Source: Nonomuraea cavernae (lineage in GTDB: Bacteria; Actinomycetota; Actinomycetes; Streptosporangiales; Streptosporangiaceae). Taken from it: a DNA stretch of 64,000 nt. Within the stretch, counting starts at the first letter, position 1, and each line of letters starts with the position of its first letter. A program made the translations under genes and the position numbers. The notes below the pieces were generated by a model, which did no database searches, was not told the origin of the DNA, and saw only the letters and a program-made list of their open reading frames with translations. The stretch is from contig NZ_BMNH01000011.1 in assembly GCF_014646355.1 (NCBI RefSeq), positions 153,203 to 217,202 on the forward strand, written 5' to 3'. This document shows positions 40,473 to 50,324 of this stretch, piece by piece.

Positions 40473-41901
40473 GACTCCGGCCCTCGCGGGCGAACTGTCC
40501 CGGTTCGCGGCCGGGACGCTGACCGGGCCGCTGCCGGACGCGGTGACCGAGAGCGTGCGCCGCCGGATCCTCGACGTGCTGGGGCTCTGCGTCGCCGCCT
40601 ACCGGCTGCCGACCAGCGCCGCCGCCGCCGGTTACGTGGCCGACCAGGGTGGCGCGCCGCAGGCCAGCGCCGTCGGCGTGGCCGACCGCCTGCCCGCCCC
40701 GCAGGCCGCCTTCGCCAACGGGGTGCTCGCCCACTCGCTCGACTACGACGACACCCACCTGCCGTCGGTGCTCCACCCGAGCGCGGCGGTCGTGCCGGCC
40801 GCGCTCGCCGCCGCCGAGTCCTCCGGGGCCTCGGGAGCCGACACGGTCGCCGCGGTGGCCGCCGGGCTGGAGGTCGCCGTACGGCTCGGCATGGCCGGCT
40901 ACGACAGCGAGCTCGGCAACTCGGTCTTCTTCGAGCACGGCCAGCACGCGACTTCCATCTGCGGCGCGATGGGCGGCGCGGTGGCGGCCGCGCTGCTGAT
41001 GGGGCTCGGCGCGGACGGTGTCGGGCACGCGCTGGGGATCACCGCGTCCTTCGCGTCCGGCATCATCGAGGCCAACCGCACCGGCGGCACGGTCAAGCGG
41101 CTGCACTGCGGCTGGGCCGCGCAGTCGGCCGTCACCGCCGCGGAGCTGACCCGGCGCGGCTTCACCGGCCCGCCCACCGTCCTGGAGGGCCGCTTCGGCT
41201 TCTTCGAGGCGTTCCTGCGCGGCGAGACCGACCTGGACCAGGTGCTCACCGGGCTGGGCGAGGAGTGGGCGGTCCCCGGGATCTTCTTCAAGCCCTACCC
41301 GGCCAACCACTTCACCCACACGGCCGTCGACGCCGGCATCGCGCTCCGGGAGCGGGGCGTCCCGCTCGACCGGATCGAGCACATCGAGCTGGGCGTGCCG
41401 TCGGCGGTGATCCGCACCATCGGCCAGCCGCTCGACCAGAAGCGGGCCCCGGAGACGGGCTACCAGGCGCAGTTCAGCGGGCCGTACGCGGTGGTCGCCG
41501 GGCTGGTCGGCGGGTCCGGGCTCGGCGTGGGCCTCGACGACTACACCGACGAGCTGGCCCGCGACCCGGCCCGCCGGGCGTTGATGGCCCTGGTCGACGT
41601 CGTCCCCGACGAGCGCTGCGACGCCATCTTCCCGCACCAGTTCCCCGCGGTGGTCCGGGTGCGCTCCGACGACGGCCGCGAGTGGACCGAGGAGGCGCTG
41701 GCCAACCGGGGCGGCCCGGCCCGGCCGCTGTCCGACGCCGAGCTCGCGCGCAAGTTCCGCGAGAACGTGGCCGGCCGGCTGCCGGAGGAGTCCGCCCGGA
41801 CCGTACGCGACCTCGTCATGCGGCTCGACCACCTGCCCGGCGTGGCGGAGGTCATGCGCCCGCTCACCCGGCTGACCGAGACCCCGCCTTCCGCCCTCTG
41901 A
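40465..41901 (+). CDS. MmgE/PrpD family protein (second copy)
   Basis: A 478-residue MmgE/PrpD-family protein. It holds RRRILDVLGLCVAAYRLP, LAHSLDYDDTHLPSVLHPSA, GGAVAAALLMGLGADGVGHA, GTVKRLHCGWAAQSAVTAAE and FFKPYPANHFTHTAVDA. The family catalyses hydration, dehydration, decarboxylation or epimerisation of tricarboxylic and related acids. GTG 40465 overlaps the cyclase stop by 8 nt. It differs clearly from the copy at 28580, so the island probably has two different lyase/isomerase steps. Confidence 0.83.
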   Translation: MAETPALAGELSRFAAGTLTGPLPDAVTESVRRRILDVLGLCVAAYRLPTSAAAAGYVADQGGAPQASAVGVADRLPAPQAAFANGVLAHSLDYDDTHLPSVLHPSAAVVPAALAAAESSGASGADTVAAVAAGLEVAVRLGMAGYDSELGNSVFFEHGQHATSICGAMGGAVAAALLMGLGADGVGHALGITASFASGIIEANRTGGTVKRLHCGWAAQSAVTAAELTRRGFTGPPTVLEGRFGFFEAFLRGETDLDQVLTGLGEEWAVPGIFFKPYPANHFTHTAVDAGIALRERGVPLDRIEHIELGVPSAVIRTIGQPLDQKRAPETGYQAQFSGPYAVVAGLVGGSGLGVGLDDYTDELARDPARRALMALVDVVPDERCDAIFPHQFPAVVRVRSDDGREWTEEALANRGGPARPLSDAELARKFRENVAGRLPEESARTVRDLVMRLDHLPGVAEVMRPLTRLTETPPSAL

Positions 41902-41920
41902 GCCTTCAAAGGAGAACCAC

Positions 41921-43387
41921 GTGGCATCGTTCGACGTGATCGTCACCAACGTCCGGGTCGTCCGGCACGACCGGCCCGAGCCGGAGACCGCCGACATCGG
42001 CATCCTCGACGGCCGGATCGCCGCCGTCGCGCCGGGCCTCGACCCTGCCGGGGCGCGCACCGTCGTGGACGGCGGCGGCAAGCTGGCCTTCCCCGGCGCG
42101 GTGGACGCCCACCAGCACTGGGGCATCTACAACCCGCTGTCCGTCGACACCGAGACCGAGAGCCGGGCCTGCGCCCAGGGCGGCGTCACCTCCGCCCTCA
42201 CCTACATGCGCACCGGCCAGTACTACCTCAACAAGGGCGGTCCGTACGGGGAGGTCTTCCCCGAGGTCCTGGCCGCCTCCGAGGACCGCTCGTACGTCGA
42301 CTACGCCTTCCACCTCGCGCCCATGATGCGCGGGCACATCGACGAGATCCCCGCCCTGGTGCGCGAGCACGGGGTGACGTCGTTCAAGGTGTTCATGTTC
42401 TACGGCAGCCACGGCCTGCACGGGCGGTCCGCCGACCAGAACGCGTTCCTCATGATCCCGGAGGGCGAGCGGTACGACTACGCGCACTTCGAGTTCGTCA
42501 TGCGCGGCATCCAGGCGGCCCGCGAGCAGTTCCCCGACCTGGCCGACGAGATCTCGCTGTCCCTGCACTGCGAGACGGCCGAGATCATGAGCGCGTACAC
42601 GAAGATGGTGGAGGAGGAGGGCACGCTCACCGGCCTCGCGGCCTACAGCGCCTCCCGTCCTCCGCACTCGGAGGGCCTGGCGGTCAGCATCGCCTCCTAC
42701 CTCGCGCACGAGACCGGGCTGCCCACGATCAACCTGCTGCACCTGTCGTCGGCCAAGGCGATGGACGCGGCGCTGCGGATGGCCGAGGCGTTCCCGCACA
42801 TCGACTTCCGCCGCGAGGTGACCATCGGCCACCTGCTCGCCGACATCACCACCGCGAGCGGCATCGGCGGCAAGGTCAACCCGCCGCTGCGCCCGCGCGA
42901 GGACGTCGAGGCGCTGTGGGGCCACCTGCTCGACGGCAAGGTCGACTGGGTGGTCAGCGACCACGCCTGCTGCCGCGACGAGCAGAAGTTCGGCGAGCCG
43001 CGCGACGACGTCTTCGTGGCCAAGTCGGGGTTCGGCGGCGCCGAGTACCTGCTGCCCGGCCTGATCAGCGAGGGCTCCCGGCGCGGGCTGTCCTATGGCG
43101 ACGTCGCCCGGCTGCTGTCCTGGAACCCAGCGCGGCGGTTCGGCCTGCGGACCAAGGGCGCGATCGCCGAGGGCCTCGACGCCGACTTCGTCCTCGTCGA
43201 CCCGGACTCGTCCTGGACCGTGCGCGCGGCCGACTCCGAATCCACCCAGGAGTACACGCCGTTCGAGGGCTTCGAGCTGACCGCGAGGGTGACCGACACC
43301 TTCCTGCGCGGCCGGCAGGTGCTGGAGGACGGCAAGATCGTGGGCGACCCGCAGGGCCGCTACCTGGCGAGGCCGGTCACCGCCTAG
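41921..43387 (+). CDS. Dihydropyrimidinase/enamidase-like amidohydrolase
   Basis: A 488-residue amidohydrolase of the dihydroorotase/dihydropyrimidinase group. The metal site shows H64 and H66 in DAHQHW, K156 in SFKVF as the likely carboxylated lysine, further histidines in SLHCET and LLHLSS, and SDHACC near the end with the last aspartate. It opens cyclic amides such as dihydropyrimidines, hydantoins, allantoin or tetrahydro-oxonicotinate. With the molybdenum hydroxylase it suggests a hydroxylation-then-ring-opening route. GTG 41921 follows AAAGGAGAACC. It is the last gene of the island, closed by the terminator at 43408. Confidence 0.85.
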   Translation: MASFDVIVTNVRVVRHDRPEPETADIGILDGRIAAVAPGLDPAGARTVVDGGGKLAFPGAVDAHQHWGIYNPLSVDTETESRACAQGGVTSALTYMRTGQYYLNKGGPYGEVFPEVLAASEDRSYVDYAFHLAPMMRGHIDEIPALVREHGVTSFKVFMFYGSHGLHGRSADQNAFLMIPEGERYDYAHFEFVMRGIQAAREQFPDLADEISLSLHCETAEIMSAYTKMVEEEGTLTGLAAYSASRPPHSEGLAVSIASYLAHETGLPTINLLHLSSAKAMDAALRMAEAFPHIDFRREVTIGHLLADITTASGIGGKVNPPLRPREDVEALWGHLLDGKVDWVVSDHACCRDEQKFGEPRDDVFVAKSGFGGAEYLLPGLISEGSRRGLSYGDVARLLSWNPARRFGLRTKGAIAEGLDADFVLVDPDSSWTVRAADSESTQEYTPFEGFELTARVTDTFLRGRQVLEDGKIVGDPQGRYLARPVTA

Positions 43388-43407
43388 CGCCGACCGTGCC
43401 GCGCTCT

Positions 43408-43440
43408 CCTCTCAGCGCCCCCCGGCGGGGCGTTGAGAGG
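43408..43440. terminator. Bidirectional terminator hairpin
   Basis: CCTCTCAGCGCCCC pairs with GGGGCGTTGAGAGG (14 pairs, one G-T) around a 5-nt loop. It lies between convergent genes: the amidohydrolase (plus) and the quinone oxidoreductase (minus). Confidence 0.85.
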
Positions 43441-43481
43441 AGGACCTGCCGACGCCGGCGAACAATCCTCCGGCGCCGCCC

Positions 43482-44444
43482 TCAGGGGATGAGCGCGACC
43501 TTGCCGGTGACCCGGCGTTCCAGGAGGTCGTCCAGGATCCGGGCCCCGGACTCCAGCGGGGCGGTCGCCGGGGCGGCCGGGCTCAGCGCGCCGTCGTCGA
43601 CGAGGCCGAGGAGCTCGGTGAGCAGCGCGTGCTGCCCCGCTCGATCGGACATCGACCAGGCTCCCCAGTCGACGCCGATGACCGCGCGGTTGCGCAACAG
43701 CACCTGGTTGAGCGGCAGCGACGGGATGGCCCCCGAGGCGAACCCGATCACCAGGTAACGGCCGCCCGGCCGCAGCGACCGCAGCGCCGGATCGGCCAGG
43801 TCACCGCCCACCGGGTCGTAGACCAGGTCGACCCCGCCGGGGGAGAACTCGCGGGCCGCCTCCTTGACGCTCCGGGCGGTCGTGTCGACCACGGCGACCG
43901 CTCCCGCGTCGCGCGCGGCCCGCCGTTTGTCCTCGCTCGACGCGCCGGCCAGCACCGTCGCGCCGAGCGTGGTCGCCACCCGCACCGCGGCCAGCCCGAC
44001 CCCGCCGCCCGCGCCGAGGACGAGCACGGTCTCCCCCGCCCGCAGCCCGCCCCGGTCCCGCAGCGCGAACAGCGCCGTGCAGTAGCTCTGGGTGAACGTG
44101 GCGGCCCGGGCCGCGTCCAGCGCGCCGGGAATCTCCACCGCGCCGGCGGCCGGGACGGCGACCCGCTCGGCGAACCCGCCCAGCCCGCACATCGCCACCA
44201 CCCGCGTGCCCACCGAGGGCCAGGTCACGTCCGGCGCGACGGCGCTGACCGTGCCGGCGACCTCGCTGCCCGGCACGAACGGCGGCGGCAGCTTGATCTG
44301 GTAGCGGCCGTGGACGAACAACGCGTCCACGTAGTTGACGCCCGCGGCCTCGACGTCGATGACGATCTGGCCGGCGGCGGGCTCCGGGGCCTGCGTCTCG
44401 GCCACCGTCACCGAACCCAGCTTCTCACAGATCAACGCGCGCAT
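43482..44444 (-). CDS. NADPH:quinone oxidoreductase-like zinc-binding dehydrogenase family protein
   Basis: A 320-residue medium-chain dehydrogenase/reductase: N-terminal GroES-like part with AAGVNYVDALFVHGRYQIKL and FVPGSEVAGTVSAV, and a nucleotide-binding part VLVLGAGGGVGLAAVRVA. The zinc-ligand cysteines of alcohol dehydrogenases are absent, so it belongs to the quinone oxidoreductase branch. It should reduce quinones or enones with NADPH. It is convergent with the island and separated by a terminator, so it is probably not part of it. The start is ATG 44444. Confidence 0.87.
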   Translation of the reverse strand: MRALICEKLGSVTVAETQAPEPAAGQIVIDVEAAGVNYVDALFVHGRYQIKLPPPFVPGSEVAGTVSAVAPDVTWPSVGTRVVAMCGLGGFAERVAVPAAGAVEIPGALDAARAATFTQSYCTALFALRDRGGLRAGETVLVLGAGGGVGLAAVRVATTLGATVLAGASSEDKRRAARDAGAVAVVDTTARSVKEAAREFSPGGVDLVYDPVGGDLADPALRSLRPGGRYLVIGFASGAIPSLPLNQVLLRNRAVIGVDWGAWSMSDRAGQHALLTELLGLVDDGALSPAAPATAPLESGARILDDLLERRVTGKVALIP

Positions 44445-44656
44445 CCCGCCACCCTACGCGGCAACCGAACGGCGTTCTACCCGGGACGGGCGGTCACGCG
44501 CCGCCGCCGGAATTGGAGCCTGCGCGGCCATCGTGAGACGATCACCATCGTGACCGGCCTCCCCAGCTCGCCATCCCGTCGTCGCCGTGCCTTCGCGGCG
44601 GCCGGGGGCTTCCGGCTGAACGTCCCCACTGATCTGGTCGTCACCTGGAGCGGTCG

Positions 44657-45709
44657 ATGAACACGCACCCACTCGACGGCAGCGGCCCGCAGGCGAGGAC
44701 GACCCTGCCCCTCAGCTCCCCCTCAGCCGGCGTCCGAGGAGTGACCGAGACCGCCGCTCCCCCGATCGGCCCGCCGGTGACCAGCGTCGGGGAGATCGCC
44801 GGGCTACGACCGCGCCGCCGGTCCCGCGACGGCGGCGAGGTGCCCGGCGACGACGTCGACCTGGTCGACGCCCTCGACGCGCAGGCCCGGAGCACCGTGG
44901 CCGGCTGGCTGGCCGACACGCCTTCCCTGACCGGCCGGCGGACCCGGCTGCGGGTGCTGGCCGCCTTCCTGCGCTGGCTGCACGCCCTTCGGCCCCCGGT
45001 CGAGCTGCTCGCGGTCACCGAGGAGCACCTCGACTCCTACCGCGACGCCGCCGCCGCCGGCACGCTCACCGTCGGCGTGCGCACACCCGGCAAGCCGCTG
45101 GGCGGCTCCACGGTGGCCAGGAGGCGCGCCACCCTGGCGTCCTTCCACACCTACGCCCGGCTGCGCGGCGCGCCGGCGCACGGTCCCGCCGGCGAGCCCG
45201 CCGAGCCCGCCGAGGCCACCCGCGCCCGCCGGCCGCTCTCGCGCGAGGAACGCCGGCTGTTGCGCCAGGGTGTCGCCCGGCTGGCCGCCGACGGCCGGCT
45301 GGCCACCGCCGCCGCCGTCGCGCTGCTGGAGGGCACCGGAGCCCCGATGGGCACGCTGGCCGGCCTGACCGCCCGCGGGCTGCGTACCGTGGCCGAGGTC
45401 GACGGCACCGAGCACAGTGTCATCACCTTCCGCAACCACGGAGGTGACATCGTCGCCGTCCCGGTGCCCCGGCCGGCCCGCCTGCTGCTGGACGTGCTGC
45501 GCCGCGGCCGGCCCGCCGGCGAGCTGCTGATCACCAGGGAAGACGGGCAGCCCGCCGACCCCGCGTGGATCGGCGCCGCGCTCATCGACGCCGCCCTCGC
45601 CGGCGGCATCCCGGGCGAGCGGGCCAGGCGGTTGCACCCGCACCTGCTGTGCGCCGCCACGATCGGCGAGCTCCTCGACGGATGGTGCTTCCCGGCGTCC
45701 CCGCGTTAG
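44657..45709 (+). CDS. Degenerate tyrosine-recombinase-like protein
   Basis: A 350-residue protein. After a disordered 70-residue start, residues about 75-185 look like the SAM-like core-binding domain of phage integrases (STVARRRATLASFHTYARL). The rest resembles the catalytic domain: LLEGTGAPMGTLAGLTARGL in place of the arginine-containing box I, and RRLHPHLLCAATIGELLDG where HxLRHtfAt with a catalytic Arg is expected. Both arginines and the final tyrosine appear missing, so strand exchange is unlikely. It may be a decayed integrase or a DNA-binding protein. ATG 44657 follows GGAG. Confidence 0.65.
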   Translation: MNTHPLDGSGPQARTTLPLSSPSAGVRGVTETAAPPIGPPVTSVGEIAGLRPRRRSRDGGEVPGDDVDLVDALDAQARSTVAGWLADTPSLTGRRTRLRVLAAFLRWLHALRPPVELLAVTEEHLDSYRDAAAAGTLTVGVRTPGKPLGGSTVARRRATLASFHTYARLRGAPAHGPAGEPAEPAEATRARRPLSREERRLLRQGVARLAADGRLATAAAVALLEGTGAPMGTLAGLTARGLRTVAEVDGTEHSVITFRNHGGDIVAVPVPRPARLLLDVLRRGRPAGELLITREDGQPADPAWIGAALIDAALAGGIPGERARRLHPHLLCAATIGELLDGWCFPASPR

Positions 45710-45743
45710 GCCCCGGCCCCGGCACCTCGCTGATCGGCGCGGT

Positions 45744-46367
45744 TCAGCCCACCAGACGGTCGACGAGGAGCGATGCGCCGATGCCGATCATGGCGGCTCC
45801 GGACAGACGTCCGATCAGGCGGCCGGCGGAACGGCCGTGCAGGAGCGCGCGGGTGAGCCGGCCGACGGCGAGGTAGAACAGGCCGCAGGTGGTCGCGAAG
45901 GCCAGGCCGAGCACGCCGATCTGCGCGGCGACCGGCCAGGCGGCACGCGGGTCGGTGAACTGCGGGAGCAGGGCGAGGAAGATCAGCAGCCCTTTGGGGT
46001 TGAGGCCGCTGACGCCGATCCCGCGCAGGAAGGTGTTCCAGTCGGTGCCGGCCGGGCCGTCGGCGGGCGCGGTGAGCGTGGCGGGGCGGGCGAAGGTCGT
46101 CGCGCCGTGCCAGATCAGGTAGAGGCCGCCCACCACGGTGAGGCCGGTCAGGATGGCGGGGTTCGCGGCGACGAGGGCGCCGACCCCGGCCGCGACGACG
46201 AGGGTGACCACGGTGTAGCCGGCGACCAGCCCGCCCACCGCCGGATACACCGACCGGCCACGCAACCCGGCGCCGATGGTGAACGCCCAGTCGGCGCCCG
46301 GCACGACGATGAGCAGGAGCGCGACGCCCCAGAAGGCGAACACGGAACCGGCCGTCACGCACACCAT
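45744..46367 (-). CDS. LysE/RhtB family amino-acid exporter
   Basis: A 207-residue protein with six hydrophobic spans. VVPGADWAFTIGAGLRGR and GVSGLNPKGLLIFLALLPQF are the LysE family signatures. It likely exports an amino acid or similar solute by proton exchange. The given start is ATG 46367; GTG 46358 has better spacing to GGGGAG and may be the true start. It is divergent from an Lrp/AsnC regulator, which is the common arrangement for regulated LysE exporters. Confidence 0.85.
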   Translation of the reverse strand: MVCVTAGSVFAFWGVALLLIVVPGADWAFTIGAGLRGRSVYPAVGGLVAGYTVVTLVVAAGVGALVAANPAILTGLTVVGGLYLIWHGATTFARPATLTAPADGPAGTDWNTFLRGIGVSGLNPKGLLIFLALLPQFTDPRAAWPVAAQIGVLGLAFATTCGLFYLAVGRLTRALLHGRSAGRLIGRLSGAAMIGIGASLLVDRLVG

Positions 46368-46449
46368 CTCCCCTGATAGCGATGATGGGCGAAGAATAGT
46401 GTCGATCAGCCGGAAAGTGCTTCCAACTCTTGCCCCGTTCTGCGGCTAC

Positions 46450-46468
46450 TGTGGAAGAATCTTCTACA
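46450..46468. promoter_or_regulatory. Candidate Lrp operator
   Basis: TGTGGAAGAATCTTCTACA has GAAGA-A-TCTTC at its centre and outer TGT/ACA symmetry. It overlaps the first base of the Lrp start codon, so it is a likely autoregulatory site also reaching the LysE promoter. Confidence 0.55.
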
Positions 46469-46920
46469 TGGACGCGATCGACCGGAAAATCCTTGCGCTG
46501 CTGCAGGAGGAGGGCCGTCTGACGATCACGGAGCTGGCGGCGCGGGTGGGCCTGAGCGTCTCGCCCTGCCACCGCCGGCTGCGGGAGCTGGAGCGCGGCG
46601 GTGTCATCCGCGGCTACCGGGCGATCGTGGACGCGGCGGCGGTCGGCCTGACGTTCCAGGCGCTGGTGTTCGTCACCATGCGCCAGGAGGACCGTGACAC
46701 GCTGCTGGGCTTCGAGGAGGCGGTGGCGCGGGTGCCGGAGGTGGTCCAGGCCCAGCGGTTGTTCGGCGACCCCGACTACCTGCTGCGCGTCGTCACCGCC
46801 GACCTGACCGCCTACCAGGAGCTGGAGGACGACGTGCTGTCGGCGCTGCCGGGCGTGCAGCGGCTCAACTCCACGCTCGTGATGAAGCACGTGGTGAACG
46901 ACCGGCCGCTGCCCGCCTAG
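46468..46920 (+). CDS. Lrp/AsnC family transcriptional regulator
   Basis: A 150-residue regulator: N-terminal HTH MDAIDRKILALLQEEGRLTI, TELAARVGLSVSPCHRRLRE, LERGGVIRGYRAIVD, and a C-terminal RAM ligand domain with VRVPEVVQAQRLFGDPDYLL-like sequence. ATG 46468 has no clear ribosome site and sits against a palindrome, which suggests leaderless, autoregulated expression. It is divergent from a LysE exporter; by analogy the amino acid bound is the one exported. Confidence 0.88.
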   Translation: MDAIDRKILALLQEEGRLTITELAARVGLSVSPCHRRLRELERGGVIRGYRAIVDAAAVGLTFQALVFVTMRQEDRDTLLGFEEAVARVPEVVQAQRLFGDPDYLLRVVTADLTAYQELEDDVLSALPGVQRLNSTLVMKHVVNDRPLPA

Positions 46921-46940
46921 ACAGGACGGTCCCCGGGTGG

Positions 46941-48593
<1,653 letters not shown>

Positions 48594-48830
48594 GATGGTT
48601 TCTCGCAGTCGCACGCGGTGGATGGGGACTTCGTGTGCGAGCACCACGCGGCGACCGGGCCGGAAGAAGGGTGCGGCGGCCCTCCGAAGGGTGAGGATGG
48701 CTCATGCACCGAGGTCGCATTCCACGCGGGGTCACGGGGCCGGGAAAGCCGGCCGCGGGGTGACGCGTACGGCCCAGGCCGTACCGCGCGGTGATCGCGG
48801 ACCTCAGATGCGCAACGTCCACCTCTATCG
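48594..48830 (-). promoter_or_regulatory. Structured leader of the ABC-F gene (possible attenuator)
   Basis: The 237-bp leader holds two perfect hairpins on the transcript: GTACGGCC-TG-GGCCGTAC (48767-48784) and GGCCGG-N5-CCGGCC (48738-48754). A small frame begins at GTG near 48822 (DVAHLRSAITARYGLGRTRH) behind GATAGAGG and spans the hairpins. A second starts at an ATG near 48706 (SHPHPSEGRRTLL). Leader peptides and attenuators are known for antibiotic-inducible ABC-F genes. This is inferred from structure alone. Confidence 0.45.
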
Positions 48831-48982
48831 GAGACGACAGGACTCTGGAACTCTACCCCGGTCGCTCGCCGGAGTCGCCGGATTTATCACCCCTAAGGCG
48901 GGTGCCGCGTGGCGGAGTGCCGCCCGCGCCGGGCCCGGGTTAGGTTCGAGGAAGACCCGGAGCGAGCGGAGGGGGCCGCGCC

Positions 48983-49360
48983 ATGGCCGTGCAGCTGAAC
49001 CACACCATCGTCGAATCCACCGACCGCGACGGCACCGCGGCCTTCCTGACCGATCTGCTGGGGCTGGAGCCCGCGCCCCTGTTCGGCCCGTTCCGCGTGG
49101 TCGAGCTGGGCAACGGCGTCTCCCTGGACGTGATGCAGAGCGGCGGTCCGGTGCACCCGCAGCACTACGCCTTCCTGGTCACGGAGGAGGAGTTCGACCA
49201 GATCTGGGACCGGATCAAGGGTCGCGGCCTCACGTTCTGGGCCGACCCGCGCCACGACCAGCCCGGCACCGTCAACACCCACGACGGCGGCCGCGGCCTC
49301 TACTGGTCCGACCCGGACGGCCACAATCTGGAGATCATCACGCGTCCGTACGGCGGGTGA
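48983..49360 (+). CDS. VOC (glyoxalase/bleomycin-resistance/dioxygenase) superfamily protein
   Basis: A 125-residue single VOC protein: LNHTIVESTDRDGTAAFLTD, LLGLEPAPLFGPFRVVELG, HYAFLVTEEEFDQIWDRI and GGRGLYWSDPDGHNLEIITR. The His near position 7 and a late Glu in HNLEI match metal-ligand positions. It may be a dioxygenase-like, isomerase or resistance protein. The substrate is unknown. ATG 48983 is preceded by a GAGCGGAGGG purine-rich stretch. Confidence 0.85.
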   Translation: MAVQLNHTIVESTDRDGTAAFLTDLLGLEPAPLFGPFRVVELGNGVSLDVMQSGGPVHPQHYAFLVTEEEFDQIWDRIKGRGLTFWADPRHDQPGTVNTHDGGRGLYWSDPDGHNLEIITRPYGG

Positions 49361-49391
49361 GTGGTCGCGCCGGTCGCCGGGGGCGGGTGGT

Positions 49392-50186
49392 TCAACGGCC
49401 GCCGGCGATCCGGTGGGCCAGGTCCACCACCGCGCCGACCACGTCCGGGCCGTCCAGGAGGACGGGGTCGTTGTGGCCCGCTCCCGGCACCTCGACCAGG
49501 GTGACCTCTCCCCCGGCGGCCTCGGCGACCGCCCTGCTCAGCCGTGGGGGCACGATCGTGTCGCCCGTCCCGTACAGGATCATGGTGGGCGCTCGTACGG
49601 TGGCGAGCCGCTCGGCGACCGGGAAGCGGTCGCGCAGCAGCGGCCGGACCGGCAGGTAGGGGTAGTTGACCTGGCCCGCCGCCGCGAGGTCGGTGAAGGG
49701 CGAGCGGAGCACCAGCCCGTCCGGCGGGTGCTCGGTGGCGAGCCTGGTCACCACCGCCGCGCCGAGGCTCTCGCCGAAGTAGACGATCCGCGTGTCCCCG
49801 AGGAACCGGCGGGCGGCGAGGACGTCGAGGTGCAGGCCTTCCTCGGTCGGGCTGCCGGGATTGCCGCCGTAGCCGCGGTAGTCCATCAGCAGCACCGGCA
49901 GCCCCCGCGCGGCGAGGGCGCGGGCCAGCGCCGCGCGGTCCAGCCGGTTGCCCGCGTTGCCGCCCGCGATCAGCACGGTCACGTCGTGGTCGCCGGGGAC
50001 GAACCAGGCGCCGAGCCGGACCCCGTCGTCCGTGGTGAACGACACGTCGCGCGCCCCCTGGATCACGTCGGCGGCACGCGGCACCGGCCCGCGGTCGCGC
50101 AGGTAGATCAGCCGGCGCTGGACCGCCCACAACAGCCCGGCCAGCAGCGCCGCTGTCACCAGGAGGACGACCAAGGTGCGCACCAT
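49392..50186 (-). CDS. Membrane-anchored alpha/beta hydrolase (Bem46/FrsA-like)
   Basis: A 264-residue protein with one N-terminal membrane segment (VLLVTAALLAGLLWAVQ) and an alpha/beta-hydrolase domain. Motifs are VLLMDYRGYGGNPGSPTEEG, the nucleophile elbow YFGESLGAAV, a late aspartate in GTGDTIVPP, and GAGHNDP with the catalytic histidine. This is the Bem46/YqkD group of serine hydrolases. The active domain should face outside or lie at the membrane surface. The substrate is unknown. It runs convergent to the VOC gene. Confidence 0.85.
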   Translation of the reverse strand: MVRTLVVLLVTAALLAGLLWAVQRRLIYLRDRGPVPRAADVIQGARDVSFTTDDGVRLGAWFVPGDHDVTVLIAGGNAGNRLDRAALARALAARGLPVLLMDYRGYGGNPGSPTEEGLHLDVLAARRFLGDTRIVYFGESLGAAVVTRLATEHPPDGLVLRSPFTDLAAAGQVNYPYLPVRPLLRDRFPVAERLATVRAPTMILYGTGDTIVPPRLSRAVAEAAGGEVTLVEVPGAGHNDPVLLDGPDVVGAVVDLAHRIAGGR

Positions 50187-50254
50187 CGACGGTCACTCAT
50201 CACGAGAGGCGGTTTCGCACCATGGTCGCACAGCCGGGTCTTGGCCAAGGTTTT

Positions 50255-50272
50255 AAGTCAGTCGCTTGACTT
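50255..50272. promoter_or_regulatory. Candidate TetR operator of the P450 operon
   Basis: AAGTCA-GTCGCT-TGACTT is a perfect inverted repeat 53 bp before the P450 start. Its right half overlaps TTGACT, a potential -35 box. The second gene of the operon is a TetR regulator, a likely binder. Confidence 0.55.
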
Positions 50273-50324
50273 TGAATTGGCCGCTCTGGTTGCCTGACGA
50301 CGGAGGCTGACCCGAAAGGTGACA

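Noticed and set aside
48930..48960. tRNA T-arm-like GGTTCGAGG
   Set aside because: No acceptor, D or anticodon stems can be formed around it.
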